Below are positions 1-8,543 of a DNA stretch of 64,000 nt, in pieces. The stretch is taken from positions 1-64,000 of the forward strand of contig NZ_SGXM01000001.1 of assembly GCF_004217045.1 (NCBI RefSeq). Direction: 5' to 3'. Position numbers and translations under genes: made by a program. How positions within the stretch are numbered: the first letter of the stretch is position 1; each line of letters begins with the position of its first letter. This DNA comes from Cupriavidus agavae. Lineage in GTDB: Bacteria; Pseudomonadota; Gammaproteobacteria; Burkholderiales; Burkholderiaceae. The notes beneath the pieces are model-generated. The model was not told the DNA's origin. It did no database searches and saw only the letters and a list, made by a program, of their open reading frames with translations.

Positions 1-68
1 GGACCGTGAAACGACTTTGCGCCGATGATAGTGCGGATACCCGTGTGAAAGTAGGTCATCGCCAGGCT
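1..68 (+). rRNA. rrf: 5S ribosomal RNA, 3' part
   Basis: The first 68 bases match the 3' half of a betaproteobacterial 5S rRNA, including the conserved loop E/helix IV region around GATGATAGTGCGG and the closing GCCAGGC that pairs with the 5' end. The 5' half lies outside the window, so the 16S-23S-5S operon is expected immediately upstream on the same strand. The exact 3' end (67 to 69) is estimated from the pairing of the terminal stem. Confidence 0.93.
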
Positions 69-77
69 CTTATGCCC

Positions 78-119
78 CAAAACCCCTCGACAGCTCTCGC
101 TGCGAGGGGTTTTGTTTTT
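78..119 (+). terminator. Rho-independent terminator of the rRNA operon
   Basis: A long stem has arms CAAAACCCCTCG (78-89) and CGAGGGGTTTTG (103-114). It is extended by an inner CAGC/GCTG pair around a TCTC loop and followed by a T-rich run (111-119). It lies 10 bases after the 5S rRNA. Confidence 0.9.
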
Positions 120-338
120 GCGCGCATGGTTTTTATCCAGCTTCGTTCGTGACTGTTGTATTCCCGTTTTCAGGGTCGCGGAGCATTCCTGACGCAATAC
201 GCATCTGATAATGTCACCGTCAAGCGCCGAGGAACATCGACGCGATGCAGTCTGCAACAGTGAAGTCGCGGTGCCGCAGGGCCTGACGCATGTTGTTGGA
301 TTTGGCTGGCGGGTGGGAAACAGGGTTCAGGGGGTCTT

Positions 339-1265
339 ATGCCCAGGAAGTTCGGGCTGGTACTGACGGTACTGGCGGGCGCAGTGTTGCTTGCTGGTTG
401 TGCATCCACGGCGGTGGCGCCGGCGGATCCGTCGAAAATGGTGTCCGTCTCGGACGGCAGCTGCAAGACGTTTGCAACCAAACCGGTCATGCTGAAGGCA
501 TCGACCGGTGCCGCAGCCGATCCCCTGGCCGTCGCCAACCGGCAGAAGCCGGTGGAGCCGGATCAGGAGGCCGGGTCCGATGGCGAAGCTGACGCCGAGC
601 CGGCCGCGCTGCAGTTGCTAAGCGAGTTGCCGGCGTTTTCCCTCTTCAATGCGGCATCGGCTGACCCGGCTGGCTGGCAGCCCTGGAAGGTCAATCGCAA
701 CAAAACACCCACGCGCTATTCCCTGACCGAGGTCGATCATCACACGGTGCTGCACGCCCAGGCGGACGGCTCGGCGTCGGGATTGTACGTGCCGCTGGTC
801 AGTCGTGAGGCCGGGACGCTGCGCTGGCGCTGGAAGACACGCGACGTGATTCGGGTTGCCGACAACGCGGTGAGCCATCGGGAGGATGCGCCGCTACGGA
901 TTTTCGTGGCGTTCGACGGAGATCGCAGCACGTTGCCGCTGCGGGATCAGTTGATGTACGAGATGGCACGCATCACCACGGGCCGCGAGATGCCCTATGC
1001 CACGCTGATGTACATCTGGGGTGGGCGCCGCGCCGAGGGCAGTATCCTGAACAATCCGCACACCGATCGCGTCCGCATGATCGTGATGGATTCGGGCACC
1101 CGAAATCTGGATCAATGGCGCTGCCACGAGCGCGACCTCCGCGCGGACTACCGCAAGGCCTTCGGCACAGACCCCGGCAAGGTGCTGGCGGTCGGCCTGA
1201 TGACCGACACCGACAACACCAGAAGCCGCGCCGAGTCCTGGTATGGCGATATTGCTATTGACTAG
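339..1265 (+). CDS. DUF3047 family lipoprotein
   Basis: A protein of 308 residues with an N-terminal lipoprotein signal: a hydrophobic run ending LLAGC, with lipidated Cys about residue 21. A low-complexity linker follows to about residue 90. The rest looks like DUF3047, with a W-W-W beta segment (TLRWRWK), a YIWGG segment and a C-terminal MTDTDNT...YGDI block. No biochemical role is known to me for this family. A purine-rich AGGGGG lies 5 bases before the ATG. The gene stands alone between the rRNA operon and a convergent amidohydrolase, and the two stop ends overlap by 4 bases. Confidence 0.8.
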   Translation: MPRKFGLVLTVLAGAVLLAGCASTAVAPADPSKMVSVSDGSCKTFATKPVMLKASTGAAADPLAVANRQKPVEPDQEAGSDGEADAEPAALQLLSELPAFSLFNAASADPAGWQPWKVNRNKTPTRYSLTEVDHHTVLHAQADGSASGLYVPLVSREAGTLRWRWKTRDVIRVADNAVSHREDAPLRIFVAFDGDRSTLPLRDQLMYEMARITTGREMPYATLMYIWGGRRAEGSILNNPHTDRVRMIVMDSGTRNLDQWRCHERDLRADYRKAFGTDPGKVLAVGLMTDTDNTRSRAESWYGDIAID

Positions 1266-2455
1266 CTGGGTGCCAGCCATTTCTCCACGAGCTTGACGAA
1301 GAACGTCGAACCCACGGGCAGCAGTTCATCGTTGAAATCGTAGCTCGGGTTGTGCAGCATGCACGGACCCATGCCGTGGCCGGCTTCGCGGTGCGAACCC
1401 TCGCCATTGCCAATGAACAGGTAGCAGCCGGGGCGCTCCTGCAGCATGAACGAGAAGTCCTCGGCGCCCATCGTGGGCTCCACGTTGCCGTCGACGTTCG
1501 ACGCGCCCACCAGTTCGCTGGCGATCTCCACGGCGAACTCGGCTTCGGCCGCGCTGTTGATCGTCGGCGGATAGTTGCGGCGGAATTCGAAGTCGATGGT
1601 GCAATCGAACGCCTGCGCCACCGCCCGCGCCACCTCTTCCATGCGCCGCTCGATCAGGTCCAGTACCGGCACCGTGAACGTGCGGACGGTACCGCCCAGC
1701 CAGACCTCGTTCGGGACGATGTTGGTGGCATCGCCGCCGTGGAACTGCGTGACCGAGATCACGGCGGTGTCGATCGGCCGCTTGTTGCGCGTGATGATGC
1801 CCTGCAGCGCCGAGACGATCTGCGCGCCCGTGAAGACCGGGTCGCAGCCGTTGTTCGGCATTGCCGCATGCGCGCCCTTGCCGCGCACCACGATCTTGAA
1901 CTCGTTGCTCGACGCCATCAGCGGCCCGGCCGTCGTGCCGAACGAGCCGGCCGGCATGCCCGGCCAGTTGTGCATGCCGAACACGGCGTCGCACGGGAAG
2001 CGCTCGAACAGGCCGTCCTTGATCATCTCGCGCGCCCCGCCGCCACCTTCTTCGGCGGGCTGGAAGATGAAGTTGACCGTGCCATCGAAGTTGCGGTGTT
2101 CGGCCAGGTAGCGCGCGGCACCCAGCAGCATCGCCGTATGACCATCGTGGCCGCAAGCGTGCATCTTGCCTTCGTGCCGGGAGCGGTGGCCGAAGGTGTT
2201 GGCCTCCTGCAGCGGCAGCGCGTCCATGTCGGCACGCAGGCCGATCGTGCGTCCGCCGTTGCCGCTGCGCAGCACGCCCACCAGGCCGGTGGTGCCCAGG
2301 CCCCGGTGCACTTCGATGCCCCAGGATTCGAGGTTGCTGGCCACCACATCGGCGGTGCGCTGCTCTTCGAAACAAAGCTCCGGATGGGCGTGGATGTCGC
2401 GCCGGATGGCACGGATTTCGGCTTGCGCCTGCAGGATTTCGGGAATGAGCTTCAT
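1262..2455 (-). CDS. M20 family amidohydrolase (hippurate hydrolase / N-acyl-amino-acid hydrolase type)
   Basis: A 397-residue M20D metallopeptidase of usual family length. Visible motifs are DMDALP, the metal-binding HACGHDGHTAMLLGAA, PAEEGGGGA and a late MGAEDFSFM, so the dinuclear metal centre appears intact. Members hydrolyse N-acyl amino acids, hippurate or small peptides in the cytoplasm; the substrate cannot be read from sequence. It is divergent from a peptide ABC importer, which suggests it processes imported peptides or acylated amino acids. A good promoter with a palindromic operator lies about 40 bases upstream. A second M20 paralogue is at 41094-42266. Confidence 0.9.
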   Translation of the reverse strand: MKLIPEILQAQAEIRAIRRDIHAHPELCFEEQRTADVVASNLESWGIEVHRGLGTTGLVGVLRSGNGGRTIGLRADMDALPLQEANTFGHRSRHEGKMHACGHDGHTAMLLGAARYLAEHRNFDGTVNFIFQPAEEGGGGAREMIKDGLFERFPCDAVFGMHNWPGMPAGSFGTTAGPLMASSNEFKIVVRGKGAHAAMPNNGCDPVFTGAQIVSALQGIITRNKRPIDTAVISVTQFHGGDATNIVPNEVWLGGTVRTFTVPVLDLIERRMEEVARAVAQAFDCTIDFEFRRNYPPTINSAAEAEFAVEIASELVGASNVDGNVEPTMGAEDFSFMLQERPGCYLFIGNGEGSHREAGHGMGPCMLHNPSYDFNDELLPVGSTFFVKLVEKWLAPS

Positions 2456-2493
2456 GATGCCGTCGAGGGCTGATCGGACTTTTGGATACCCCG

Positions 2494-2523
2494 ATCATAC
2501 GACGCCTGTCGTAGAAGCGCCAA
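2494..2523 (-). promoter_or_regulatory. Promoter and palindromic operator of the M20 gene in the divergent region 2456-2783
   Basis: On the minus strand TTGGCG (2518-2523), an 18-base spacer and TATGAT (2494-2499) form a sigma-70-like promoter with a start point near 2487. A perfect inverted repeat, TACGAC-GCCT-GTCGTA (2498-2513), lies across the spacer and -10. That is a typical place for a repressor operator. The remainder of the 328-base gap, up to the importer gene at 2784, shows only a ribosome binding site (AGGGAG, 2769-2774) and nothing else I can name. Confidence 0.5.
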
Positions 2524-2783
2524 AACAAGGCTGAGGCGCCACAGGAACGCAAAAAACTGGTGCACCGCCGCATCGATTCCGGGGGTGGCGCGGGTGGGTT
2601 TCCCCGCATGGCGATTGCCCCCGGCTGCTGGAACAGTTCATGCTTGAAGTGCCCGGCCGGCCGCGTGCCGCGCTGCATGGCGGAACACCGCACCAAAACG
2701 CGGCCCGTCTCCACCCATCGCAGCCATCCGCGCGGCCGATCCTCATTGTCATTTCAAGACTTCCCATCAGGGAGAATCGCACG

Positions 2784-4382
2784 ATGTCCCTCAGCAACGT
2801 CAAGAAGGCAATCGGCAGGACGGTCGGCACCGTCATGCTTGGTGGCGCCCTCGGCTTTGGCCTGTCTGCCCCGGCGCTCGCGGCCGATCTCAAGCTGGCC
2901 ATGAGCTCGCCGCCCACCTCGATGGACCCGCATTTCTATAACCTGTTCTCGAACATCAACGTGTCCGAGCACGTGTTCGAGGCGCTGGTCAAGCTCGACC
3001 CGGACAGCAAGATCGTGCCGGGGCTGGCGGAGTCGTGGAAGCTCGTGAACGACACGACCTGGGAGTTCAAGATCCGCAAGGGCGTGAAGTGGCACGACGG
3101 CACCGAGTTCACCACCGATGACGTGGTGTGGTCGCTCGACCGGCCCGCCACCATCGTCAACAGCCCCGGCAAGTTCGATGTCTACACCAAGGCCATCGTC
3201 AGCAAGAAAATCATCGACAAGCACACGATCCAGCTGACCACGGCCCAGCCGTATCCGTTGATGCTGAACGACCTGACGTCGATTTTCATGGTGCAGAAGA
3301 AGGCCACGCAGGGGCTGGGTTCCGACGATTTCGCGCAGGGCAAGGGCATGATCGGCACCGGCCCGTTCAAGTTCGTGAGCTACGCACGCGACGACCGGGT
3401 GGAACTGGTGCGCTTTCCCGACTACTGGGGGCCAAAGCCGGCGTGGGACAAGGTGACACTGCGCTTCATCCCCAACCCGGCCACGCGCCTGGCCGCGCTG
3501 CTTTCGGGCGACGTGCAGGCCATCGAGAACGTGCCGACGCCAGACCTGCCGAAGGTGCGCAACGACCCGAAGCTCAGCTTCTTCTCGAAGATCTCGCACC
3601 GCGTGATCTACCTGTATTTCGATGCCAAGCGCGACAAGTCGCCGTTCGTGACCACCAAGGACGGCCAGCCGATGGACAAGAACCCGCTGAAGGATGCGCG
3701 CGTGCGCATTGCCATCAGCACGGCCATCAACCGGCAGGGCATCAAGGACCGGCTCATGGAGGGCCTGTCCGAGCCGACCAACAATCTCGTGCCGCCCACG
3801 CTGTTCGGCCACAACCCGGCGCTGAAGACGCTCAAGTACGACCCCGAGGCGGCCAGGAAGATGCTGGCCGAGGCGGGCTACCCCAACGGTTTCGGCATTA
3901 CGCTGCACACGCCGAACAACCGCTACGTGAATGACGAGAAGATTGCGCAGACCATCGCGCAGAACCTGACGCGGATTGGCATCAACACCAAGGTGGAGGG
4001 GATGCCGATGGCCACGTACTCGTCGAAGGGGATCAAGCACGAGTGGTCGTTCGGGCTGCTGGGCTGGGGCGCGCAGACCGGCGAAGTCAGCTCGCCGCTG
4101 CGGGCGCTGCTGGCGTGCGAGGACTCGAAGAAGGGCTTCGGCACCACCAACTGGGGCGAGTACTGCAATCCGAAGATGGACGTGGTGCTCGAAAAGGCGC
4201 TGGCCACCGTGGATGACCCGGAGCGCTCCAGGCTGCTGCAGGAGGCCACGGCCATCGCGGTGCTGGACGGAGGCATCATTCCGGTCCACCATCAGGTGAC
4301 CACGTGGGCCACGCAGAAGGGCATCACGTACGTGCCCCGTACCGACGAACGCACCTACGCGCACCTGTTCAAGCCGCAGTAA
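2784..4382 (+). CDS. Peptide ABC transporter, periplasmic substrate-binding protein (SBP family 5)
   Basis: A protein of 532 residues that should capture di- or oligopeptides (or a similar ligand) in the periplasm for the permeases encoded next. The start at 2784 is chosen because it has AGGGAG nine bases upstream and gives a classical Sec signal peptide ending SAPALAAD (cleavage near residue 33). An in-frame upstream ATG would add 48 residues without such a signal. Family 5 features include the N-terminal 'MSSPPTSMDPH' type opening, 'GTGPFKF' and 'ARKMLAEAGYPNGF'. It is the first gene of a five-gene importer operon. Confidence 0.92.
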   Translation: MSLSNVKKAIGRTVGTVMLGGALGFGLSAPALAADLKLAMSSPPTSMDPHFYNLFSNINVSEHVFEALVKLDPDSKIVPGLAESWKLVNDTTWEFKIRKGVKWHDGTEFTTDDVVWSLDRPATIVNSPGKFDVYTKAIVSKKIIDKHTIQLTTAQPYPLMLNDLTSIFMVQKKATQGLGSDDFAQGKGMIGTGPFKFVSYARDDRVELVRFPDYWGPKPAWDKVTLRFIPNPATRLAALLSGDVQAIENVPTPDLPKVRNDPKLSFFSKISHRVIYLYFDAKRDKSPFVTTKDGQPMDKNPLKDARVRIAISTAINRQGIKDRLMEGLSEPTNNLVPPTLFGHNPALKTLKYDPEAARKMLAEAGYPNGFGITLHTPNNRYVNDEKIAQTIAQNLTRIGINTKVEGMPMATYSSKGIKHEWSFGLLGWGAQTGEVSSPLRALLACEDSKKGFGTTNWGEYCNPKMDVVLEKALATVDDPERSRLLQEATAIAVLDGGIIPVHHQVTTWATQKGITYVPRTDERTYAHLFKPQ

Positions 4383-4551
4383 CGGGCGGCAAGGCAGAGG
4401 CAGGCGGGGCCGGCGCGCGGGCGTCGGCTCCGGTATCATCGCGGCCCCGGTCCGTCAGAATGGCCGGGGCGTATCGCCCACGATGTCCCCCGTGGGCCGC
4501 GAACCCGCTGGCCGTGCCCCGGCGCGACGGCGAAAGGATAGCGTCCGAAAC

Positions 4552-5529
4552 ATGCTGGTCTTCATCATCCGGCGCCTGATGCAGAGCGTGGTCGTGCTGC
4601 TGGTCATGTCGCTGCTCGTCTTTCTTGGCGTTTTTGCGATCGGTAACCCGGTCGATATCCTGATCAGCCCGCAGGCCGACCAGGAAGACATCAAGCGCAC
4701 CATCGCCGCGCTTGGCCTGGACAAACCACTCTGGGAGCAATACTGGATCTTCCTGCAGAACGCGCTGCACGGAAATCTCGGCACCTCGTTCGCGCATGGC
4801 ACGCCGGCGCTCAAGCTGATCTTCGAGCGCATGCCCGCGACGATGGAACTGGCGATCTGCGCGATCCTGCTGGCCATCGTGCTCGGCATTCCGCTGGGGC
4901 TGTGGGCGGGCCTGCGGCCCAACGGCGTGGCCGGCAAGACCATCATGACGGTGTCGATCCTGGGCTTTTCGCTGCCCACCTTCTGGGTGGGGCTGATGCT
5001 GATCATGGTGTTCGCGGTGCAGTTGGGCTGGCTGCCGTCGAACGGCCGCGGCGAAACCGTGCGCGTGCTGGGCATGTCGCTGAGCTTCCTGACCGTGGAC
5101 GGCATCCGGCACCTGATCCTGCCGGCGGTCACGCTGTCGCTGCTCAATATCGCCATGGTGATCCGGCTCACGCGGGCTGGCACGCAGGAGGCCATGCTGC
5201 AGGACTACGTGAAGTTCGCGCGGGCCAAGGGGCTGTCGAACGCGCGCATCGTCGGCGTGCACGTGCTCAAGAACATCCTGATTCCGATCGTCACGGTGAT
5301 CGCGCTGCAGTTCGGCTCGATCATCGCTTTCGCCATCGTCACCGAATCGATCTTCGCGTGGCCGGGCATGGGCAAGCTGATCATCGATTCGATCCAGTTG
5401 CTGGACCGCCCGGTGATCGTCGCCTACCTGATGGTGATCGTGACGCTGTTCATCCTGATCAACCTGCTGGTGGATATCGTCTACAGCATGCTCGATCCGC
5501 GCATGCGCATTGCTGACAACAAGGGCTGA
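4552..5529 (+). CDS. Peptide ABC transporter permease, DppB-like
   Basis: A 325-residue inner-membrane permease with about six hydrophobic segments and the N-terminal 'FIIRRLMQSVVVLLVMS' of the DppB/OppB family. The binding-protein-dependent transport (EAA) loop is visible near residue 215 as DYVKFARAKGLSNARI. The start at 4552 matches the family's usual beginning, with AAAGGA upstream. It forms the pore together with the next gene, which begins 3 bases after this stop. It lies 169 bases downstream of the binding-protein gene. Confidence 0.92.
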   Translation: MLVFIIRRLMQSVVVLLVMSLLVFLGVFAIGNPVDILISPQADQEDIKRTIAALGLDKPLWEQYWIFLQNALHGNLGTSFAHGTPALKLIFERMPATMELAICAILLAIVLGIPLGLWAGLRPNGVAGKTIMTVSILGFSLPTFWVGLMLIMVFAVQLGWLPSNGRGETVRVLGMSLSFLTVDGIRHLILPAVTLSLLNIAMVIRLTRAGTQEAMLQDYVKFARAKGLSNARIVGVHVLKNILIPIVTVIALQFGSIIAFAIVTESIFAWPGMGKLIIDSIQLLDRPVIVAYLMVIVTLFILINLLVDIVYSMLDPRMRIADNKG

Positions 5530-5532
5530 GCC

Positions 5533-6462
5533 ATGAGCACATCCGCTACCCCGCAAGCCCCCGCCGCGCCGGCACCCGCGCAGAAGGAGCAGACGCCGTT
5601 CCGGCGCTTCGCGCGCCAGTTCGTCGAGAGCAAGCTGGCCGTGCTGGGGCTGGCCACGCTGGTGCTGATCCTGCTGATCGCCATCTTCGCGCCGTGGCTG
5701 GCGCCGCAGAACCCCTACGACCTGGCCACGCTCGACGTGCTCGATGCCCGCATGGCGCCGGGCGAGCAGTCGGGCATGGGCATGACGTTCGTGATGGGAT
5801 CGGACGAACAGGGCCGCGACATGCTCTCGGCCGTGATGTACGGCCTGCGCATCAGCGTGGGCGTGGGCGTGGCCAGCACGGTCATCGCGCTGTTGCTCGG
5901 AGCCACGCTGGGGCTGCTGGCCGGCTTCCTGGGCGGGCGTACCGAGGCCATCATCATGCGCGTGGCCGATCTGCAACTGTCGTTCCCGCCGATCCTGCTC
6001 GCGCTGATTCTTCTGGCGTTTCTACGACCCGGCATCGGCAATATCGTGATCGCGCTGGTGGCCGTACAGTGGGCCTACTACGCACGTACCACGCGCAGCG
6101 CGGCGCTGGTGGAGCGGCGCAAGGAATACATCGAGGCCGCCACCTGCCTGGGGCTGCCGCCGCGCCGGATCATGTTCCGGCATCTGCTGCCGAACTGCCT
6201 GCCGCCGCTGATCGTGATCGCCGCCCTGCAGGTGGCGTCGGCCATCACGCTCGAAGCCACGCTGTCGTTCCTCGGGCTCGGCGTGCCGGTGACCGAGCCG
6301 TCGCTGGGCATGCTGATCGCCAACGGCCAGCAGTACATGCTCTCGGGCAAGTACTGGATCAGCTTCTTCCCGGGCATCGCGCTGGTGGTGACCATCGTGG
6401 CGATGAACCTCGTGGCGGATCAGTTGCGCGATGTGCTGAACCCGCGCCTGCAAACGCAATGA
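5533..6462 (+). CDS. Peptide ABC transporter permease, DppC-like
   Basis: A 309-residue partner permease. It has an Ala/Pro-rich N-terminal tail, the OppC-type N-terminal helix, then a transmembrane domain with the EAA loop YIEAATCLGLPPRRIMFRHL. The segment ITLEATLSFLGLGV is typical of DppC. The ATG lies 3 bases after the dppB-like stop, so translation is probably coupled. Confidence 0.92.
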   Translation: MSTSATPQAPAAPAPAQKEQTPFRRFARQFVESKLAVLGLATLVLILLIAIFAPWLAPQNPYDLATLDVLDARMAPGEQSGMGMTFVMGSDEQGRDMLSAVMYGLRISVGVGVASTVIALLLGATLGLLAGFLGGRTEAIIMRVADLQLSFPPILLALILLAFLRPGIGNIVIALVAVQWAYYARTTRSAALVERRKEYIEAATCLGLPPRRIMFRHLLPNCLPPLIVIAALQVASAITLEATLSFLGLGVPVTEPSLGMLIANGQQYMLSGKYWISFFPGIALVVTIVAMNLVADQLRDVLNPRLQTQ

Positions 6463-6478
6463 CCGACCGGGAGCCAAC

Positions 6479-7477
6479 ATGACACAACCGACTCTCGTCG
6501 TAGAAAACTTAAAAACGCAGTTCTTCACCCGTGCCGGCGTGGCCAAGGCCGTCGACGATGTGTCGTTCTCGGTCGGACGTGGCGAAATCATGGGGTTGGT
6601 GGGGGAATCGGGCTCGGGGAAGTCGATGACCGGGTACTCGATCATGGGATTGATCGACCCGCCGGGCAGGGTGGTGGACGGGCGCATTGCGCTGACCAGC
6701 CGCGATGGCGTCACGCGCGACCTGCGCACGCTCACGCCGGCCCAGCAGCGCGACGTGCGTGGCAACCGCATCGCCATGATCTTCCAGGACCCGATGATGA
6801 CGCTGAACCCGGTCCTGCGCATTGACACGCAGATGATCGAGGCCGTGCGTGCGCACGACAACGTCAGCAAGCCCGCCGCCCGCGAGCGCGCCCGCAATGC
6901 GCTGGCGCGCGTGGGTATCCCGTCGCCGGACGAGCGCCTGCAGGCGTACCCGCACCAGTTCTCGGGCGGCATGCGCCAGCGCGTGGCCATCGCCATCGCG
7001 CTGCTGAACAAGCCGGACCTGATCATCGCCGACGAGCCCACCACGGCACTCGACGTGACCATCCAGGGCCAGATCCTCTACGAGATGCAGACGCTGTGCC
7101 GCGAGTCGGGCACCGCTTTGATCTGGATCACGCACGACCTGTCCGTGGTGGCCGGGCTGGCCGACAAGGTCTGCGTGATGTACGCGGGCAAGATCGTGGA
7201 ATCGGGCGATGTGCGGCAGGTGCTGGAACGCCCCGGCCATCCGTACACGCACGGGCTGATCGGCTCGGCACCGTCGCGCAACCCGCGCGGCACGCCGCTG
7301 CGGCAGATTCCCGGCATGACGCCCTCGCTGCTGAACCTGCCGGGCGGCTGCTCGTTCCGCAATCGCTGCCCCTACGCCACGGACGTCTGCCGAACCGATC
7401 CGCCGCTCGACACCTCGCCCGATGGCCGGCAGTTGCGCTGCTTCCACCCCGTCAATGCCCAGCAGGAGGCCGCATGA
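6479..7477 (+). CDS. Peptide ABC transporter ATP-binding protein, DppD-like
   Basis: A 332-residue cytoplasmic ATPase. It shows Walker A GESGSGKS near residue 42, Q-loop FQDPMMTLNP, signature FSGGMRQR, Walker B LIIADEPTTALD and the switch-histidine segment WITHDL. The C-terminal oligopeptide/dipeptide extension with CSFRNRCPYA is present, as in DppD/OppD. It overlaps the next gene by ATGA and works with it as a heterodimer. Confidence 0.92.
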   Translation: MTQPTLVVENLKTQFFTRAGVAKAVDDVSFSVGRGEIMGLVGESGSGKSMTGYSIMGLIDPPGRVVDGRIALTSRDGVTRDLRTLTPAQQRDVRGNRIAMIFQDPMMTLNPVLRIDTQMIEAVRAHDNVSKPAARERARNALARVGIPSPDERLQAYPHQFSGGMRQRVAIAIALLNKPDLIIADEPTTALDVTIQGQILYEMQTLCRESGTALIWITHDLSVVAGLADKVCVMYAGKIVESGDVRQVLERPGHPYTHGLIGSAPSRNPRGTPLRQIPGMTPSLLNLPGGCSFRNRCPYATDVCRTDPPLDTSPDGRQLRCFHPVNAQQEAA

Positions 7478-8538
7478 GTACGCCGGTCATCGATTCCCCG
7501 AACGCGGCCGCGTCCCCGGCCCAGCCCGAGGCGGGCCTGCCGCCCGCGCCGCTGCTGGAGCTGCGCGGCGTCTCGAAGCGCTTCGTCAAGTCGCTCGACG
7601 CGGCGGCGAAAATCGCCAATCTCTTCGGCGCGAAGCAGAAGATGGAGGTGGTGCACGCGGTGGACCGCGTCGACCTGGCGATCCGGAGCGGCGAGGTCGT
7701 GGGGCTGGTGGGCGAGTCAGGCTGCGGCAAGTCCACGCTGGGGCGCATGGCGGTGGGCCTGCATACGCTGACCGAGGGTGAACGTTTCTGGCGCGGCACC
7801 GATCTGGACCGGCTGCCGCCCGACAAGAAGCGCGAGCGCCAGCTGGCCATCCAGATGATCTTCCAGGACCCGTATGCGTCGCTGAATCCGCGCCTGCGCG
7901 TGCTCGACATCGTCGGCGAGGCGCCGGTGGTGCACGGCATGGTCGAGAAGCGCGCCCAGCAGGCGTATGTGGAGGACATGCTGGTGCGCGTGGGCATGGA
8001 CCCCACGGTGCTGCGCCGCTTTCCGCATCAGTTCTCGGGCGGCCAGCGGGCGCGGATCGGTATCGCCCGCGCGCTGGCGGTGCAGCCCGAGTTCCTGGTC
8101 TGCGACGAATCGGTGGCGGCGCTCGATGTTTCGATCCAGGCCCAGGTGCTGAACCTGTTCATGCGCCTGCGCGAGGAACTGAACCTGACCTACCTGTTCA
8201 TCAGCCATGATCTGGGCGTGGTCAAGCACATCAGCGACCGCGTGGTGATCATGTACCTGGGGCGCGTGGTGGAATCGGCGCCGACCGAACAGGTGTTCGC
8301 GGCGCCGAACCATCCGTACACCCAGGCGCTGCTGGCCGAGGCGCCGAAGCTGGAGGTCGGCAAGAAGACCTACGTGGCGATCCGGGGCGAGATTCCGTCA
8401 CCGCTGCATCCGCCGACCGGCTGCCATTTCCATCCGCGCTGCCCGCATGCGATGCCGCGCTGCCGGGAGGAACAGCCGGTGCTGAAGGAGATCGCGCCGA
8501 TGCGGTGGTCGGCCTGTCATCTGAATGACATGGCCTGA
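7474..8538 (+). CDS. Peptide ABC transporter ATP-binding protein, DppF-like
   Basis: A 354-residue ATPase. The start at 7474 is chosen because it overlaps the previous stop as ATGA and has AGGAGG just upstream; longer frames run through the previous gene. Walker A is GESGCGKS, the Q-loop is FQDPYASLNP, the signature is FSGGQRARIGIARAL and the switch is ISHDL. After the Walker B aspartate-glutamate the usual proline is serine (CDESVAALD). The C-terminal CHFHPRCPHA extension is present. It closes the operon and converges with the next, minus-strand gene only 5 bases away. Confidence 0.92.
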   Translation: MSTPVIDSPNAAASPAQPEAGLPPAPLLELRGVSKRFVKSLDAAAKIANLFGAKQKMEVVHAVDRVDLAIRSGEVVGLVGESGCGKSTLGRMAVGLHTLTEGERFWRGTDLDRLPPDKKRERQLAIQMIFQDPYASLNPRLRVLDIVGEAPVVHGMVEKRAQQAYVEDMLVRVGMDPTVLRRFPHQFSGGQRARIGIARALAVQPEFLVCDESVAALDVSIQAQVLNLFMRLREELNLTYLFISHDLGVVKHISDRVVIMYLGRVVESAPTEQVFAAPNHPYTQALLAEAPKLEVGKKTYVAIRGEIPSPLHPPTGCHFHPRCPHAMPRCREEQPVLKEIAPMRWSACHLNDMA

Positions 8539-8543
8539 ACCCG

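Noticed and set aside
4369-5976. A long minus-strand frame opposite the peptide transporter permeases
   Set aside because: The plus-strand permeases are unmistakable. The opposite translation is Asp/His/Gln-rich with no domain.
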